A DNA stretch of 64,000 nt, from positions 558,001 to 622,000 of the forward strand of contig NC_025261.1 of the NCBI RefSeq assembly GCF_000740895.1, in the 5' to 3' direction. The DNA is from Theileria orientalis strain Shintoku (Eukaryota; Apicomplexa; Aconoidasida; Piroplasmida; Theileriidae). The notes under the pieces are model-generated. The model was not told the origin of the DNA and did no database searches. It saw only the letters and a program-made list of their open reading frames with translations. Position numbers and translations under genes: made by a program. Position 1 is the first letter of the stretch. Every line of letters begins with the position of its first letter. Below are positions 1 through 10,558 of this stretch, piece by piece.

Positions 1-2165
1 GAGTTGTACTGGCGAGCGTTAAACTCGTCACTCACTTCGGCCAGCCTGAGTGCCATCAGATTCAGCAGCTTCACGTCTGTCATATCCTCCCTCTTGAGTC
101 TCCTCTAGTATCACACGAATAAACGTTTGTCTAACGTACCATAACTCGGGCTGCTCTCATGAAATCGCAAGGTTCAAGCTTACTCAGCAGCCTCCTCGTT
201 TGATAGCAGAACAGATTAAACGCCTCACCATCCAGCTTAATTTTAGAGGTTATGACTTCAAATAACTTTGGTGCGTCGTACTCTGACCTATCCTTCCTTG
301 CGTTTTTGATCAAATTGGCCACTACTGAGCTTAACAACTCGGGCTTACTAAGTCCGACATTGTGTGCAAAAATTGCAACATCAGTCAACTACAGTTGGTA
401 TCAGTATTAGTAGTTGTAAATATATTAGTGTTGGTAATAGTTTTATTAGCACTGGTATCTGTATCAGTAAAACTTAGTTATACTATAATAGCACAAAGTT
501 GTTAGATTGTTGTTTTATGTCTTTATATGTTTAACTATGCATTCCTCGTACTGCTTTGTTGTCCATGCTGTCCATATATGAAGTTAGATGCTTCATACAA
601 TCCTCAAATTGCTAAAACAATAAGTCAATAGCGATGAGCACATACACTGTGGTATATCTTTAATGTTCTTGAAATCATAGACGACACGCTCCTTAACATA
701 GATGCCATGCTAAAGACAAAAAATTATTAGACTTAGAACTTACTGCGCCGGAGGGAAGTTGTAAGGCGTAGCGTGCACCTTCTTTAACACCTAAATGAGA
801 AGTGTGACAATCATAATCCTAATGGCTTACCTCTTCCATTAGTGGTATGTCATTGATTTTAAGTGTACTGTACACCGATATTGCCTTTGCGATCATTACT
901 GGGTCAAATTGGTCTACAATTTTACATTGTTCTCAGGTTGTTCTGTTATGGTACCTGGTTGATTTACATGGTCCACTAGCAGTGCTGACAGCATATTGAA
1001 GTAACCAAGGTCCTTGTATTTTGCAGTTGCAAAACACTCTCCTAAGACACGTTTCACGCTTCTTTGTCCAACGCTTACCTAGTTCCACTAATTCGCTCAG
1101 CGATGGTGGTTCTTTCGGTGGCTTGAATGAAAATGTTAGGTGTGCCGTGTTAACCATTCTCTCCTTTGTGTGCAATATGTCCCTGTTCACTCTTCTCTGG
1201 AACTCAAAAGACACTGTGTTGAACAAACTGAAGTTATACACCATGCAGTTCGCGAACGCCTTGTAGGTTCACTCAATTTTTTCTAAACGTACCTGAGTCA
1301 CTGATATTATTGAACTGTTTGACGCTATCTCTATCAGACTCCTGAACCTCGTCGACAGCAGTGAGAACAGGTACTTGTTGAATAGTCTACACGATGAAAA
1401 GGCCGACGCTATTCTTCCCAGCTGCAGCGGCGAATAGTACTCCATCCTCTCTATCAGGTGGTATGTTACCTTTTCAAGTGCTTCGACACACTTAAGATTT
1501 CCCAGGTAGTAACACACTGCTGGGAGGTCTACATTCACATCTTGTCTATCCTTAAACTCTTACCTGTGAAGTACCTTGCTCTCTTAACCACTTTGCTTAT
1601 TATCAGCTTAAATCTCCAATCTGAAATATCTATCTGCTTTATTTCATTCAATCTCTTCAATGCCATCACGTAGTGGTACAGTTTCTTCCTCTTGTGCCTA
1701 CACATGGTTGTTTTACGTCTTGTCAACTATATATGCTTACCTATAATACACCCATGATTCCAGTAACTGATTCGACGTCGTCGATGCTGCTATTCTTTTC
1801 GGCAACTCCCATAGATACGAAACTGAATTCTTCGTTGATTGATACGACGCTTTATAATTAAAATATATTGGCTGTGTGTTCTCTATTGATGCCGGTTTTG
1901 TATATCTCTCTACGTATCTGTTCCAGTTCCCCTTTCCAATCCTCTTATGAAACCGGTAGTGTGTAAAATATCTCTAAAACCAAGTGAGCAGACTCAAAAA
2001 CAGTTATATACAGAAAGTGTCTATTAACTTGTAAATGTGTAAGGCTACCTTGTTTGAAGAGTTAAAAATGTGCGATGTATTTGAAAGAATCTCCGTGTTC
2101 TTTAAAATAAAACTGTTAGGGAAGGAACCGGGATCAAACCTACTTAAGACAAGCCTATTGAACAT
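1..2165 (-). CDS. HPR-type mitochondrial RNA-binding protein (3' end beyond window)
   Basis: I assembled twelve exons with consistent phase on the minus strand: 2049-2165, 1741-1973, 1564-1697, 1293-1528, 1079-1259, 955-1041, 831-913, 744-790, 646-709, 552-611, 140-388 and <1-104. About 531 residues are visible and the C-terminus lies outside the window. The start is the ATG at 2165, giving a basic N-terminus (MFNRLVLSRF) like a mitochondrial presequence. The body is short leucine/alanine-rich helical repeats such as LQLGRIASAFSSCRLFNKYL, which is the look of heptatricopeptide (HPR) or RAP-family RNA-binding proteins of apicomplexan mitochondria. No RAP domain is visible in the part seen. An alternative reading ends at a stop at 531 and makes 1-388 a separate gene. 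I prefer one gene, because a donor at 551 and an acceptor at 389 join in phase. The function in organelle rRNA or mRNA handling is inferred from the fold only. Confidence 0.7.
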
Positions 2166-2319
2166 CATGGTTAAAAATGAAGCATTCCATTAAGAAAATT
2201 CCGTGAGTAACTATATTCATTGTGTCAATCATGACCATTATGTTGGGAAGAATAACACTTCATTTTAATGTTTCGTTGATTACTACACATTGAAATTTTG
2301 TGATATTGTACTATATATA

Positions 2320-2601
2320 ATGGCAGAAATTTTAGAACTGGACAAAAAACGAAAGAATATCGAATTAGAGATGGAGGCACTAATTGATTATTTACACAGT
2401 GATGAGTGTAAAAACGTGGGACTAAAGGGCGCTCTGGTTGATAATGAGGAATTTCCTAGGGACGATATTGATATTTACGCCGTTAGAAAGGCCAGGGGTA
2501 GAGTAACTTGCTTAAAGAACGACTATGACAAATTAACTGAGGAAATAGAAAGGAAGCTTCATGAACTCCACAGCGAATATAGAAAAAACAACGCTGTATA
2601 G
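2320..2601 (+). CDS. PSMD9/Nas2-like proteasome assembly chaperone, N-terminal domain only
   Basis: Single exon of 93 residues starting at the ATG at 2320. The motif at residues 34-57, including GLKGALVD, FPR and DIDIYAVRKAR, followed by a helix with CLKNDY, matches the helical N-terminal domain of PSMD9/Nas2. That protein binds the proteasomal ATPase Rpt5 during assembly of the 19S base. PSMD9 and Nas2 normally continue into a PDZ domain and reach about 200-220 residues. Here the frame stops at 2601 and no PDZ-like coding sequence follows, so the protein is reduced to the helical hairpin, unless a spliced exon has been missed. It is divergent from the HPR gene with 154 bp between start codons, so they probably share a promoter region. 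Confidence 0.8.
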   Translation: MAEILELDKKRKNIELEMEALIDYLHSDECKNVGLKGALVDNEEFPRDDIDIYAVRKARGRVTCLKNDYDKLTEEIERKLHELHSEYRKNNAV

Positions 2602-3360
2602 ATAAACGGACTAGTTTTAATGTTTTAATGAGTAATATAAGCTAAATTTGGTATGTATATATATTACCCTATAAAAACCAACTTAATATACATTGCCAAT
2701 TCATACAAACTTGTACAACATTGCATAATTATTTGATTGATAAATGTGTGCTATAAACTCTCCAATTGGGGTAGTTGTTTGGATAAATTGCCTATTTATT
2801 AAAAAGTGCCATTAACATAATAATTTCAAACCGGCCTCGTGCGATTTGCATTTATTAGTATATTTATTGTAATTTATAATAGTTAGGGATAAATGTGTCT
2901 CAAATTTTAAGGGGAGCTATTTCCATCGATATTTATGGTCCCCCATAACAAGCTACAAGTTACCCAACCGATATGTCAAATTAGTATATATTTTTTGTTC
3001 AGTACCATTTTCTTCGGATCATTGTTGATAATTAACCTTGCCATTATATACAATCATACGAAAGAAGTTTCTAACTTAGTCACTCTCATGAGCCCAGATA
3101 AAGATTAAAAACTGTCAGGATAACTAATAAACTTAAAAATCAAGTATATTGATTTATTTATTGAACATATTTCGACGCAAAATAATTATAATTACGATAT
3201 ATTTATTTTCATAGTCCTTACACAATCTGGAGATCTGCTTTCTTCGATTAGATTTAACGCTTTGATTTTTCGCTTGCCGAGACCGGATTTTATTCATTCC
3301 TTCCTTCATTTATGTTAAAATAGATAGATTACTAGGTTATCAGGATTTGAACTGTCCAAC
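2602..3360. other. Intergenic AT-rich spacer
   Basis: About 760 bases between the PSMD9-like gene and the RRM/KH gene. It is AT-rich with stops in all frames. I see no RNA gene, tandem repeat or credible exon pair. It presumably holds the 3' UTR of the upstream gene and the promoter of the downstream one. Confidence 0.5.
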
Positions 3361-4791
3361 ATGAACGCATACGGTCACAGGGCCCCTCAGTATCCATACT
3401 CGAGGGACGGCGCGACGAGTTACGCCGTCAACTCGTACGCGCCCAATCCACCCCCTCACCCCGCTTCTTCTATGGGTTCTACTCCGCAATTTTCCCACTC
3501 GAAGTTCGGGTATAGACACCCACGTCACGATTCGCTCAAATACAACTCTGTGTACCCGAAGGAGGCGCCCCCTGCCCACCTAGACTACAACCACGTCGGC
3601 TGGACCAACGCAGGCTCTGACGCGCCTCCAGACTACTACTCTATGAACGCCCCTCCGAACGCTTCTCACGCGCCATACTCTGACCTGAAAGATAGTTACG
3701 CCGGCAGCCGCGCATACAGTAAGCCAGAGGCCCCCCCGCACAGCGGCTGGGACGATCCTGTCGTGAATCAATACTCGAACGTTAGACTAGCGATGTTTTT
3801 AGAGAACTGTAACTACTCGTGCGAACTGATGGAGTCTGACCTCAGGGAGCTGTTTTCATACTACTCAGGAATCAATAGCATCTCTATGTCCCCAGACTAC
3901 CCGGCAGCGGAGCTCATACTCAACGACCCCAGTGCCTGCTCAGCAGCAGTCTCAGAGCTCAACGGATTTGTACTCAACGGAATAGGAACGCTGCGCTGCG
4001 TGCTAATGAGGTCGGGCCAGACCCTAGACTCACTCTTGTCCAACGCAAACGTCTTTCAGCCGTATAAAGCGCCCTCCAGCGCGTCGGACGCCCCGTCGAC
4101 GCGATACTCCTACAGCCCTGACAGCGGCCCAGCGAAGAACGGAATTTTTCACGCACCAAATCAAGGAGCCGCAAAGCCCCCGAGACCGATCACACTCAAC
4201 GGCGTGGAGCACGTGCCCGGAGTGAGCAACAGGCCGGACGTGAAGCGCATGGCCAGGTTCGAGCTGACGGAGCTCTTCTCGTACGAACCAGACTTCGACG
4301 TCACGAACACGATTCTGGGCCCGAACAACGCCAACATCGAGTACATCATGAAAAACTCGGACAACAAGGTGGACATAAGCCTTAAGGGGAAGCCCCTGAA
4401 CGCAGCCCCGGTCTCAGACAGGCTGCACCTGTCGATCACGTCCAACGACTTCTACCCCTACAACAGGGCCATCTTCATGGTCGAGGACCTCCTCTCGTCA
4501 GTCTGCGAAAAGTACGTCGACTACGTCAAGGCCTGTGGCCACTCCGTGTCACACCTCATGGGCTTCCGCAGGCACGAGTACGAGCAGGACGCCGAGGGCC
4601 TGCTCGACTACAAGGGCTACGTTGACAAGGAGAAGACGTGGCTGGACCAGCTCCCGAGGCGCATGCCCTACAAGCCAAACTACCGCAACAACTTCAAGAA
4701 GGTCAGCGACCGCAGCCGTCCGATACCGAACGCCAGGCCAGTTGCCGCGAGAGTTGTTCCGAGTGCCAGAAACAGACCCATGAGAAAGTAA
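3361..4791 (+). CDS. RNA-binding protein with RRM-like and KHDC4-type KH domains
   Basis: Single-exon gene of 476 residues. Residues 1-135 are disordered and rich in Pro, Tyr, Ser and Asn. Residues about 139-220 (from VRLAMFLEN to LRCVLMRSG) resemble a degenerate RRM. Residues about 300-400 contain FDVTNTILGPNNANIEYIM and later DRLHLSITS and NRAIFMVEDLL. This is the layout of the extended KH domain of KHDC4/BLOM7 and related splicing factors, where the ILGPxxxN segment corresponds to the GXXG-type loop. The C-terminus is Arg/Pro/Asn-rich. A role in pre-mRNA splicing or mRNA binding follows from these families; the specific target is unknown. The coding region is clearly more GC-rich than the flanks. 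Confidence 0.75.
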   Translation: MNAYGHRAPQYPYSRDGATSYAVNSYAPNPPPHPASSMGSTPQFSHSKFGYRHPRHDSLKYNSVYPKEAPPAHLDYNHVGWTNAGSDAPPDYYSMNAPPNASHAPYSDLKDSYAGSRAYSKPEAPPHSGWDDPVVNQYSNVRLAMFLENCNYSCELMESDLRELFSYYSGINSISMSPDYPAAELILNDPSACSAAVSELNGFVLNGIGTLRCVLMRSGQTLDSLLSNANVFQPYKAPSSASDAPSTRYSYSPDSGPAKNGIFHAPNQGAAKPPRPITLNGVEHVPGVSNRPDVKRMARFELTELFSYEPDFDVTNTILGPNNANIEYIMKNSDNKVDISLKGKPLNAAPVSDRLHLSITSNDFYPYNRAIFMVEDLLSSVCEKYVDYVKACGHSVSHLMGFRRHEYEQDAEGLLDYKGYVDKEKTWLDQLPRRMPYKPNYRNNFKKVSDRSRPIPNARPVAARVVPSARNRPMRK

Positions 4792-5938
4792 CCAGCGTCG
4801 CAGGTGCGTTCTCACACACTCGAGGCACTAGTAGCGACGGCGTAAACCCACTCACGACGAATAAGCTTCAATTGTTAGCTTGGTGTTATGTTTAGTTGCA
4901 CATTGTTACCTTTATCGCATTGTTTAAGGCTCAGTTGCAATTTATGTTAACCTCAGCAAAAATTGTTGAAACATCAGTAATTAAAGTAGAAACACGTTGT
5001 CAACACAGCGCTATCGATAAAATAACGATACCAATTTTAGATGTAGACAGTCATTTGCATAAGCACTTGAAACTGAACATGAACGTTAACACTGACCGAC
5101 ATACCTTGTTACTTAACTGTGCCTTAATCGGTGGAATCACGTAGATAGACAATGTTTTAGAAATTAGACGTTAGCGCTTCTTCATTGACTCAGATTTAAA
5201 GTTGTTTGGCAATCAGCTATAGCGTCGATGATTTGAGAAATGAGCGTATGAGTTGCAGCAACTTCAGATTCTTTCTCAGTTTCTTCTTTATATATGCATG
5301 TTTTTTCTATCGGATGAGTGGATATTGCGGGCTTTATATGGCACTTTAAATTTGAGTGCCCCTACGGCACATGGGTTTACCAGCTCATGGCTCCTCTGCA
5401 GCCTGTCGCATACATGCTTCTTTTAATGCTCACGCTCGGCTGCCTCACCGATCGGCCGCCAACTAATATCCTGAAGACGTATTTATATATTTACGTATGC
5501 GTGTGCATGAGTTTTCTTGCTCGTTTTCATGTGCAGGTCCCTGTTTTCCCTAGGTGTGTGGACGAATGTGTGTGTGTATGTGTGTAGGCGATGGTGTGTA
5601 AACCACTGAGCACGTGCTCATGTGCGTTAGACGAATGTGTATAGTTGTGTAATCGTAGTCAGCTAACTCTACTGTGTGTAATGGCATTAGATTAAATGTT
5701 AATTTAAATGGTGTTTATTGTTATATGCCTATATACTAGACTGATATCAGTGCCGTTAGATAAGTGTAAATGCTAGCCTCATGGACTGAATTGGTGGCCG
5801 TAACTGGCCATTAGGCCTCGTAAAATACACTTTCCGGAGTTATTCCAGTTGATCACTAGGCGATTATTCAGGAAAGCTGCTCGTTTATCAATACATTAGT
5901 TCATAATCCCAATTAAAACGAATCTGGGTCCCATAAGC
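4792..5938. other. Long intergenic region with a GT-rich microsatellite
   Basis: More than 1.1 kb between convergent genes. It contains a GT/TG-rich run at about 5564-5600 (gtgtgtgtatgtgtgtag) and further GTGT patches to about 5690. Open frames here are short, low in complexity and match no family I know. I see no credible spliced gene. Confidence 0.5.
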
Positions 5939-6656
5939 TTATGTTTCTGCTACCGCTTCCTCTCCCGACTCTTCGGTGTTCACGTAGTCCGGGTCGTGGT
6001 AGTACTCGCCCAAAAGCGCAAAGTACGGGTGGCTGGGGAGGTAGTTCTGCAGAATCCAGTTCATGCCGCGCTCCTAAAGCATATTTGCGTCGGTCTCCGC
6101 TTACTCTTCTGCGTCGGTCCAGGTACCTCGTCACCGGGTTCGTGTTCTCCGCCAACGCGCGCTCCTTCGACGCGTTCACCCACTCCACTGTGTAGCGCTT
6201 CGGCTTTATTCCTAAATATTAGCTATGAGGGCGTGCACGCACCTATGAGGAAGGAGTTTTGCAGCAGGAACGCCAGCACGAACACGAGGAGTGCTGCCGG
6301 AACTCCTATTACCATCGGCGGGAACTGCCCGCACCAGGCCAGAAACGGGTTCAGCTGTCTTCCGAACTCCCCGACGAGCACTGTGTGGAACACTCCGGCA
6401 GGCCTCAGCGTCCAGTGCTCCCAGTTGTACTTGTGACCGTAGACCTTCCTGACGTTGCGGTACCTCTTCGGCGTCCCGTCTTCGTTGTACTCCCTGGGCG
6501 GCGGCGGCGGAAGATTGTGTACTGGAGGCAGGGAGGCGAAGCAGCGCACTGCTGTGCCTGTTTATCGTTGTGTTAACTCGGAGGCAACTTACCGTTGTGT
6601 ATCAGAGTTATGTGATGCCTGGCAAGGGTCACCGTTCTTAGGGAGGATAGTATCAT
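5939..6656 (-). CDS. Small mitochondrial single-pass membrane protein
   Basis: Four exons (6593-6656, 6243-6521, 6105-6211, 5939-6073) join in phase to 194 residues. The N-terminus (MILSSLRTVTLARHH) is basic and amphipathic, as expected for a mitochondrial presequence. A proline stretch (LPPPPPREYNEDGTPKRYRN) follows, then an aromatic segment (YNWEHWTLRPAGVFHTVL). One transmembrane helix sits at about residues 89-110 (MVIGVPAALLVFVLAFLL), followed by a soluble tail with WILQNYLPSHPYF and an acidic C-terminus. I do not recognise the family. Size, presequence and single helix resemble the lineage-specific subunits found in apicomplexan respiratory complexes or ATP synthase, but that is inference. 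Two of its introns are exactly 31 nt. Confidence 0.65.
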
Positions 6657-7034
6657 TTTACCGATAGTTTATGTTCCAAATCACTGTTAAACAATCATAT
6701 AAATCTAAGGGTACGCTTAGTCAGGCTGGTTACTGTGGATAATAAAACATCAGAAACCATAATAGCTGTACCAAACTGAAAGGGTTTATTTAAAGCAATT
6801 GTCACTCCCGTTCACCTTCTATGTCTGTATATTTTTCTGTTTGTATACTGGCTGCTTAAAATATAAATATAAATCACTGCTTTCCGTTAACTAACTTTTG
6901 TTGAGCACCCACCGTCGGGTTACTCACGTAAACATGTGTAACCTTAAAGGAGCTCCCAACGCCCATTCCAGCTCCAAAACACCATACATTCCACTAGCTA
7001 TTCTGCAATTTACTGTTACCACATTTAATTCCCT
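6657..7034. other. Intergenic spacer
   Basis: Spacer of 378 bases upstream of the mitochondrial membrane protein and downstream of the next minus-strand gene. AT-rich; nothing recognisable beyond presumed promoter and 3' UTR sequence. Confidence 0.45.
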
Positions 7035-9365
7035 CTACTCCAGCAGCTTCCCTATCGCCTCCGTATCCAGCGTAGAGTAGATGGAAGGATAGCTTCTGGC
7101 GAGCGTTTTGAAGAAGAGCGACATCATTTCCTTCTGGTCGGCGCGCAGCACCTTCTCCGCGTTCTGGTGTGTCCACATTTGTATTGCCTGGCTCATAAGC
7201 TCCCGCGCCAGCTCAATGTCGAACATTCTGAGCGCGATCATTCCGAAGAGCGAGACGATGAGGTCGTCGTTGTTGAAGCACGCCAGCTTCCGGTACATTT
7301 CCCGCACGATCGCGCACGAGAACGGCCGCTCGGCCTCTCCCAGCTTTATGGTTGGCAGGAGGTCCCTGTCCACCGTGCCCTCCTCCCTCTGCTCGAAGTG
7401 TATTCTCACCAGCCCCTGGATCAGCAGTCGCAGCCCTCTGGGCGCCAGCGCCGGCGTCCTGAAGAAGAACGAGTGGATGTAGTTTTTGAGCAGCGGGTGC
7501 AGTGGCCTCAGCTCACCTGCTCTCTCTCCCCTCACCAGTGACCTCAGCGGCTCCTCGGCCGCGCTCAGCGCCATCGCCTCCACGCTTGACGTATCCTGCC
7601 TCGCTCCTCCTTCCGCCCTTTCTCCGAAGAAACGCGACGACTCGAGGTAATCCATCGTCGTGTACACGTACTCTATGTCTCCTGGTCTCCACTGGTCCAC
7701 TACGTTCGGGAACTTAAGCACTGGGTACGCCATGTCGAACTTCCTCAGCGGCATTTCAATTCTAAAGTCTCTCGGGGTCGGGTACACGTGCAGCAGCCTC
7801 GTGAGCACTTCAAACTGCGTCACTCTGTACGGCGGCGTGCAGTCGTACACCTTTGCCGGCACCTCGTTCATGACCAGTGCGAATATCTTATCGTAGTACT
7901 CGCAGAGCGTGTCTATCACATCCTTGCTGTTACTCTCCTGCGATAGTGTGCTCGATCTTACTCCCCTATCCTCGCCTGATTGCGCGTGGTCCACGTCTTG
8001 CCATATCGATCCTGGCACCACGTATGGCCTAAACTCCAGACTCAGGATGTGCGACTGTATCGACCAGCAGGAATACATGAAGTCCGTGTACTCCAGGTAA
8101 CTCAGTAAATTCCTTTTCGGTATCAGCTCATCAAAGAACTCCTTTATGTTCTGGAAATACCGCAGCCTCAGAAGCGACTCTGAGATCCAGGACAAATACT
8201 TAAACTCAATTTTCTATAAATTTAATTAGGTTGACAAGTATATCTATTCCGGGTCTACTCAACTACTATCCTATCTACTCAACTACTTTCCTATCTAATC
8301 CGACTATCCCAACTGTAAACGTCATCATCACATACCTTTATCGTGTGCTTAATGTTTTCCCATATGTCGTCCAGGAACTCCGTTCCTGGGTGAAAGTGGA
8401 ACGACACATAGCCCTTGAGCAGCAGTCCTATCAGGTGCGGCGAGTAGTAGTACTGGTGTCCCTTGAATCCCACGTACACTTTGTGAACCACCTTCGCGAC
8501 ATTGATCGAGTTATATCCGCACCTTCCTGAACATTTTCTTATCTCTTCTCCCTTCTTACCTAGTGCGTGTATCAGCAGAGGCAACCTGTACATGTCCAGT
8601 TCATTGACTCTGCTGATCACTGTGTCCTCCAGCGTCTGCAGTGAGCTCTGTGCTGCTGCGTCGTAGAACAGCGACAGGTCGTCCACGATCAGCTGTATGT
8701 CTCTCATCAGCAGGTGGTCGTGCTTGTATGATAGGATCTGCGCTATTTCGTACACCCACAGCCTGTAGGTCACGTCCTGGTATATAAACATTGTTCTCAG
8801 CAGCCTAATACACACTTATATCAGCTCACTTTACCTGTGGAAGTACACTCCGTTTAGGCACGATAACCTCTCCGGCAGCGAAAAGAACCTGTGCAGTATT
8901 GGCTCCACTACTTGCGACGATCCCAGTCTGTTTATTCTCGTTAGAAAGTAACTGATGTCTATCAGTTCACACGGCGTGAACTCGTCTATGTAAGTCGATA
9001 TCTCCTCGAGCAGGTTGTTAAACTTCTCTTGCGATGTGGATTGCGACACTCTCTGAACTAAATAAAAAAAATTCTTTACTAACCTGTAGCATTCCCAAAT
9101 ACTTTAGTCCGTATTTACTTTTACTTGTTAGCGGCTTTCCGAATCCCGAATGTGCCAGCGCCGCCTCGCTTTCTATGTCGTAGTAATGTGTGCTGTCTTC
9201 TTGGCTTTCGGTCCTCAGCTTCTCCCATTCCGTTCTATTCACCGACACCTTCTTTATTAGCTGCAGATTATCTCTCTGGGTAGTGAAGAATCTCAGAGGA
9301 AAACGCTTAAAGTTTAAAGCAACTATCAGTTCACTCAGTTTTAAGTAGTTAGATTTTAGAAACAT
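7035..9365 (-). CDS. HPR-repeat protein, probably mitochondrial
   Basis: Five exons (9084-9365, 8835-9052, 8560-8804, 8336-8526, 7035-8213) give 704 residues. The ATG at 9365 opens a basic, phenylalanine-rich N-terminus (MFLKSNYLKLSELIVALNFK) consistent with mitochondrial import. Helical repeats include LLIHALG plus RCGYNSINVA across an exon junction, the pattern of heptatricopeptide-type organelle RNA-binding proteins. I see no C-terminal RAP domain. The 33-nt intron at 8527-8559 is a multiple of three and open, so its retention would insert 11 residues (KKGEEIRKCSG); splicing restores the repeat pattern better. The 122-nt intron at 8214-8335 carries a short tandem TCAACTACTATCCTATC-like repeat. 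It is divergent from eIF3k with 244 bp between starts. Confidence 0.65.
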
Positions 9366-9609
9366 CTTTAATATTTTACATTATTTTAACATATGGTTGC
9401 GATGTGTATGTGGCATTGTTACAAAATCAAACAAACTCGATTTTTAAAACATTGTATATATTAAAATGGTTGTTTTTAAAGCACAATTAAGCTCAATTAA
9501 TTATTATTATACATTTTAACTGTGTAAAGAAATTGGACCCCCATGTATCGCTATTCTTTACTCAGTTTATATTCTTTTTTGGTTTATATACACTTTTGTT
9601 GGTTTAAAC

Positions 9610-10341
9610 ATGGATTCCGATTTCTCATTGGAGTCGAAAAACAAGTCTGACTTTTTGTTGGAATCTCCCTCATCTCGTTTCCAGCTTTCCTCCCTTCCCG
9701 TGTTCGTGGAATCTTTGGACCAACAGATGCTCGACAATAATCTTTATAGCATCAAAAACAACGTCGCCATTTTGAAGCTGTATTTAATTTACCCTCGGGA
9801 GGCGAATCCGCTGGTTATTCAGAAGATTCTCATTCAGTCCTTGACTCAGTTTCCCAGCTCCGACTTTACGGTTTGCGTTGCTCAGATTCCTTTGCCTCTT
9901 CAGGCCAAGGAGCCCGTCGCGAAGATCATAAAGCTGCACAGCTTGCTTCATAATTGTATGTTTCTGGCCTTCTGGGAGGCCGCCAAGTCGCCGCTCGAGT
10001 GCTCCCCTGACAAGACGATCTTGGACGTTCCTGGCGTGTGCGACACTGTACGCAGGTTCGTGCTCGACATGCTTCCCATGGTGTACCACTACATGAAGGT
10101 CCCCGAGGTCAGGCGCCTTCTGAACTTTAGCTCGAACTCGCAGGAGTTTGAGGACACGCTGTCGCTCTGCGGCTGGGCCTTCGACTCTTCCTACGACAGG
10201 GCCGACGAGGAGTCCGGGTCCTGCTACTCTATCGCCAAGGAGGAGAGCACGAAGATGAAGGAGGGCGCTTCGAAGCTGAGCCTCATGGAGAAGTACTTGA
10301 GGATCGAGCCCATGACTCACTACTACAACACCCTTCACTAG
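9610..10341 (+). CDS. EIF3K: Eukaryotic translation initiation factor 3 subunit K
   Basis: Single exon, 243 residues, with the ATG at 9610. Residues about 45-125 follow the eIF3k HAM domain: NNVAILKLYLIYP, then IQSLTQFPSSDFTVC, then HNCMFLAFWEAAK, corresponding to the NLAVLKLYQFNP, ALTNLPHTDFTL and CHFQAFWQAL landmarks of the animal protein. A C-terminal winged-helix part follows, and the length is close to the usual 218-240 residues. eIF3k forms the eIF3k-eIF3l arm of the 40S-bound eIF3 complex in the cytosol. Another eIF3 subunit gene (eIF3h) lies about 6.5 kb away. Confidence 0.88.
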   Translation: MDSDFSLESKNKSDFLLESPSSRFQLSSLPVFVESLDQQMLDNNLYSIKNNVAILKLYLIYPREANPLVIQKILIQSLTQFPSSDFTVCVAQIPLPLQAKEPVAKIIKLHSLLHNCMFLAFWEAAKSPLECSPDKTILDVPGVCDTVRRFVLDMLPMVYHYMKVPEVRRLLNFSSNSQEFEDTLSLCGWAFDSSYDRADEESGSCYSIAKEESTKMKEGASKLSLMEKYLRIEPMTHYYNTLH

Positions 10342-10435
10342 CCACCGTAAGCTTGTTGCTTCCTTCACTGTAAAATATTCGTAACCTGGCAACACCTGAG
10401 GATGTTACTTGCCGCTGTAAAAAGTAAAAACTACC

Positions 10436-10546
10436 CCTTAAACTAATGTGTATTTTTTACGTACTTATGTTGGCAGGCATAAACTAATGTGTGTATTTTT
10501 TACGTATTCATGTTGGCAGGCCTAGGTTAACGTGTGTATAGCTGTG
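10436..10546. repeat. Imperfect tandem repeat in the spacer between eIF3k and beta-adaptin genes
   Basis: A unit of about 50 bases built on taaactaatgtgtattttt, tacgta and tgttggcaggc occurs twice in tandem (about 10438-10480 and 10483-10522), followed by a degraded third start. It sits in the short region shared by the 3' ends of two convergent genes. Confidence 0.7.
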
Positions 10547-10558
10547 TAGTTTAAAATA

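Noticed and set aside
531..709. Separate small gene or stop at 531 ending the HPR gene
   Set aside because: A phase-matched donor (551) and acceptor (389) continue the protein into further HPR-like sequence; an alternative frame at 646-709 (GIYVKERVVYDF) is open but does not fit the exon phases.
2120..2160. GGTTTGATCCCGGTTCC-like stretch resembling a tRNA T-arm
   Set aside because: No complementary T stem, acceptor stem or D-arm, and the bases are in-frame coding for the first exon of the HPR gene.
5318..5587. Frame with a hydrophobic peptide starting near 5318
   Set aside because: It ends in translated GT microsatellite, has no family resemblance and lies in a low-complexity spacer.
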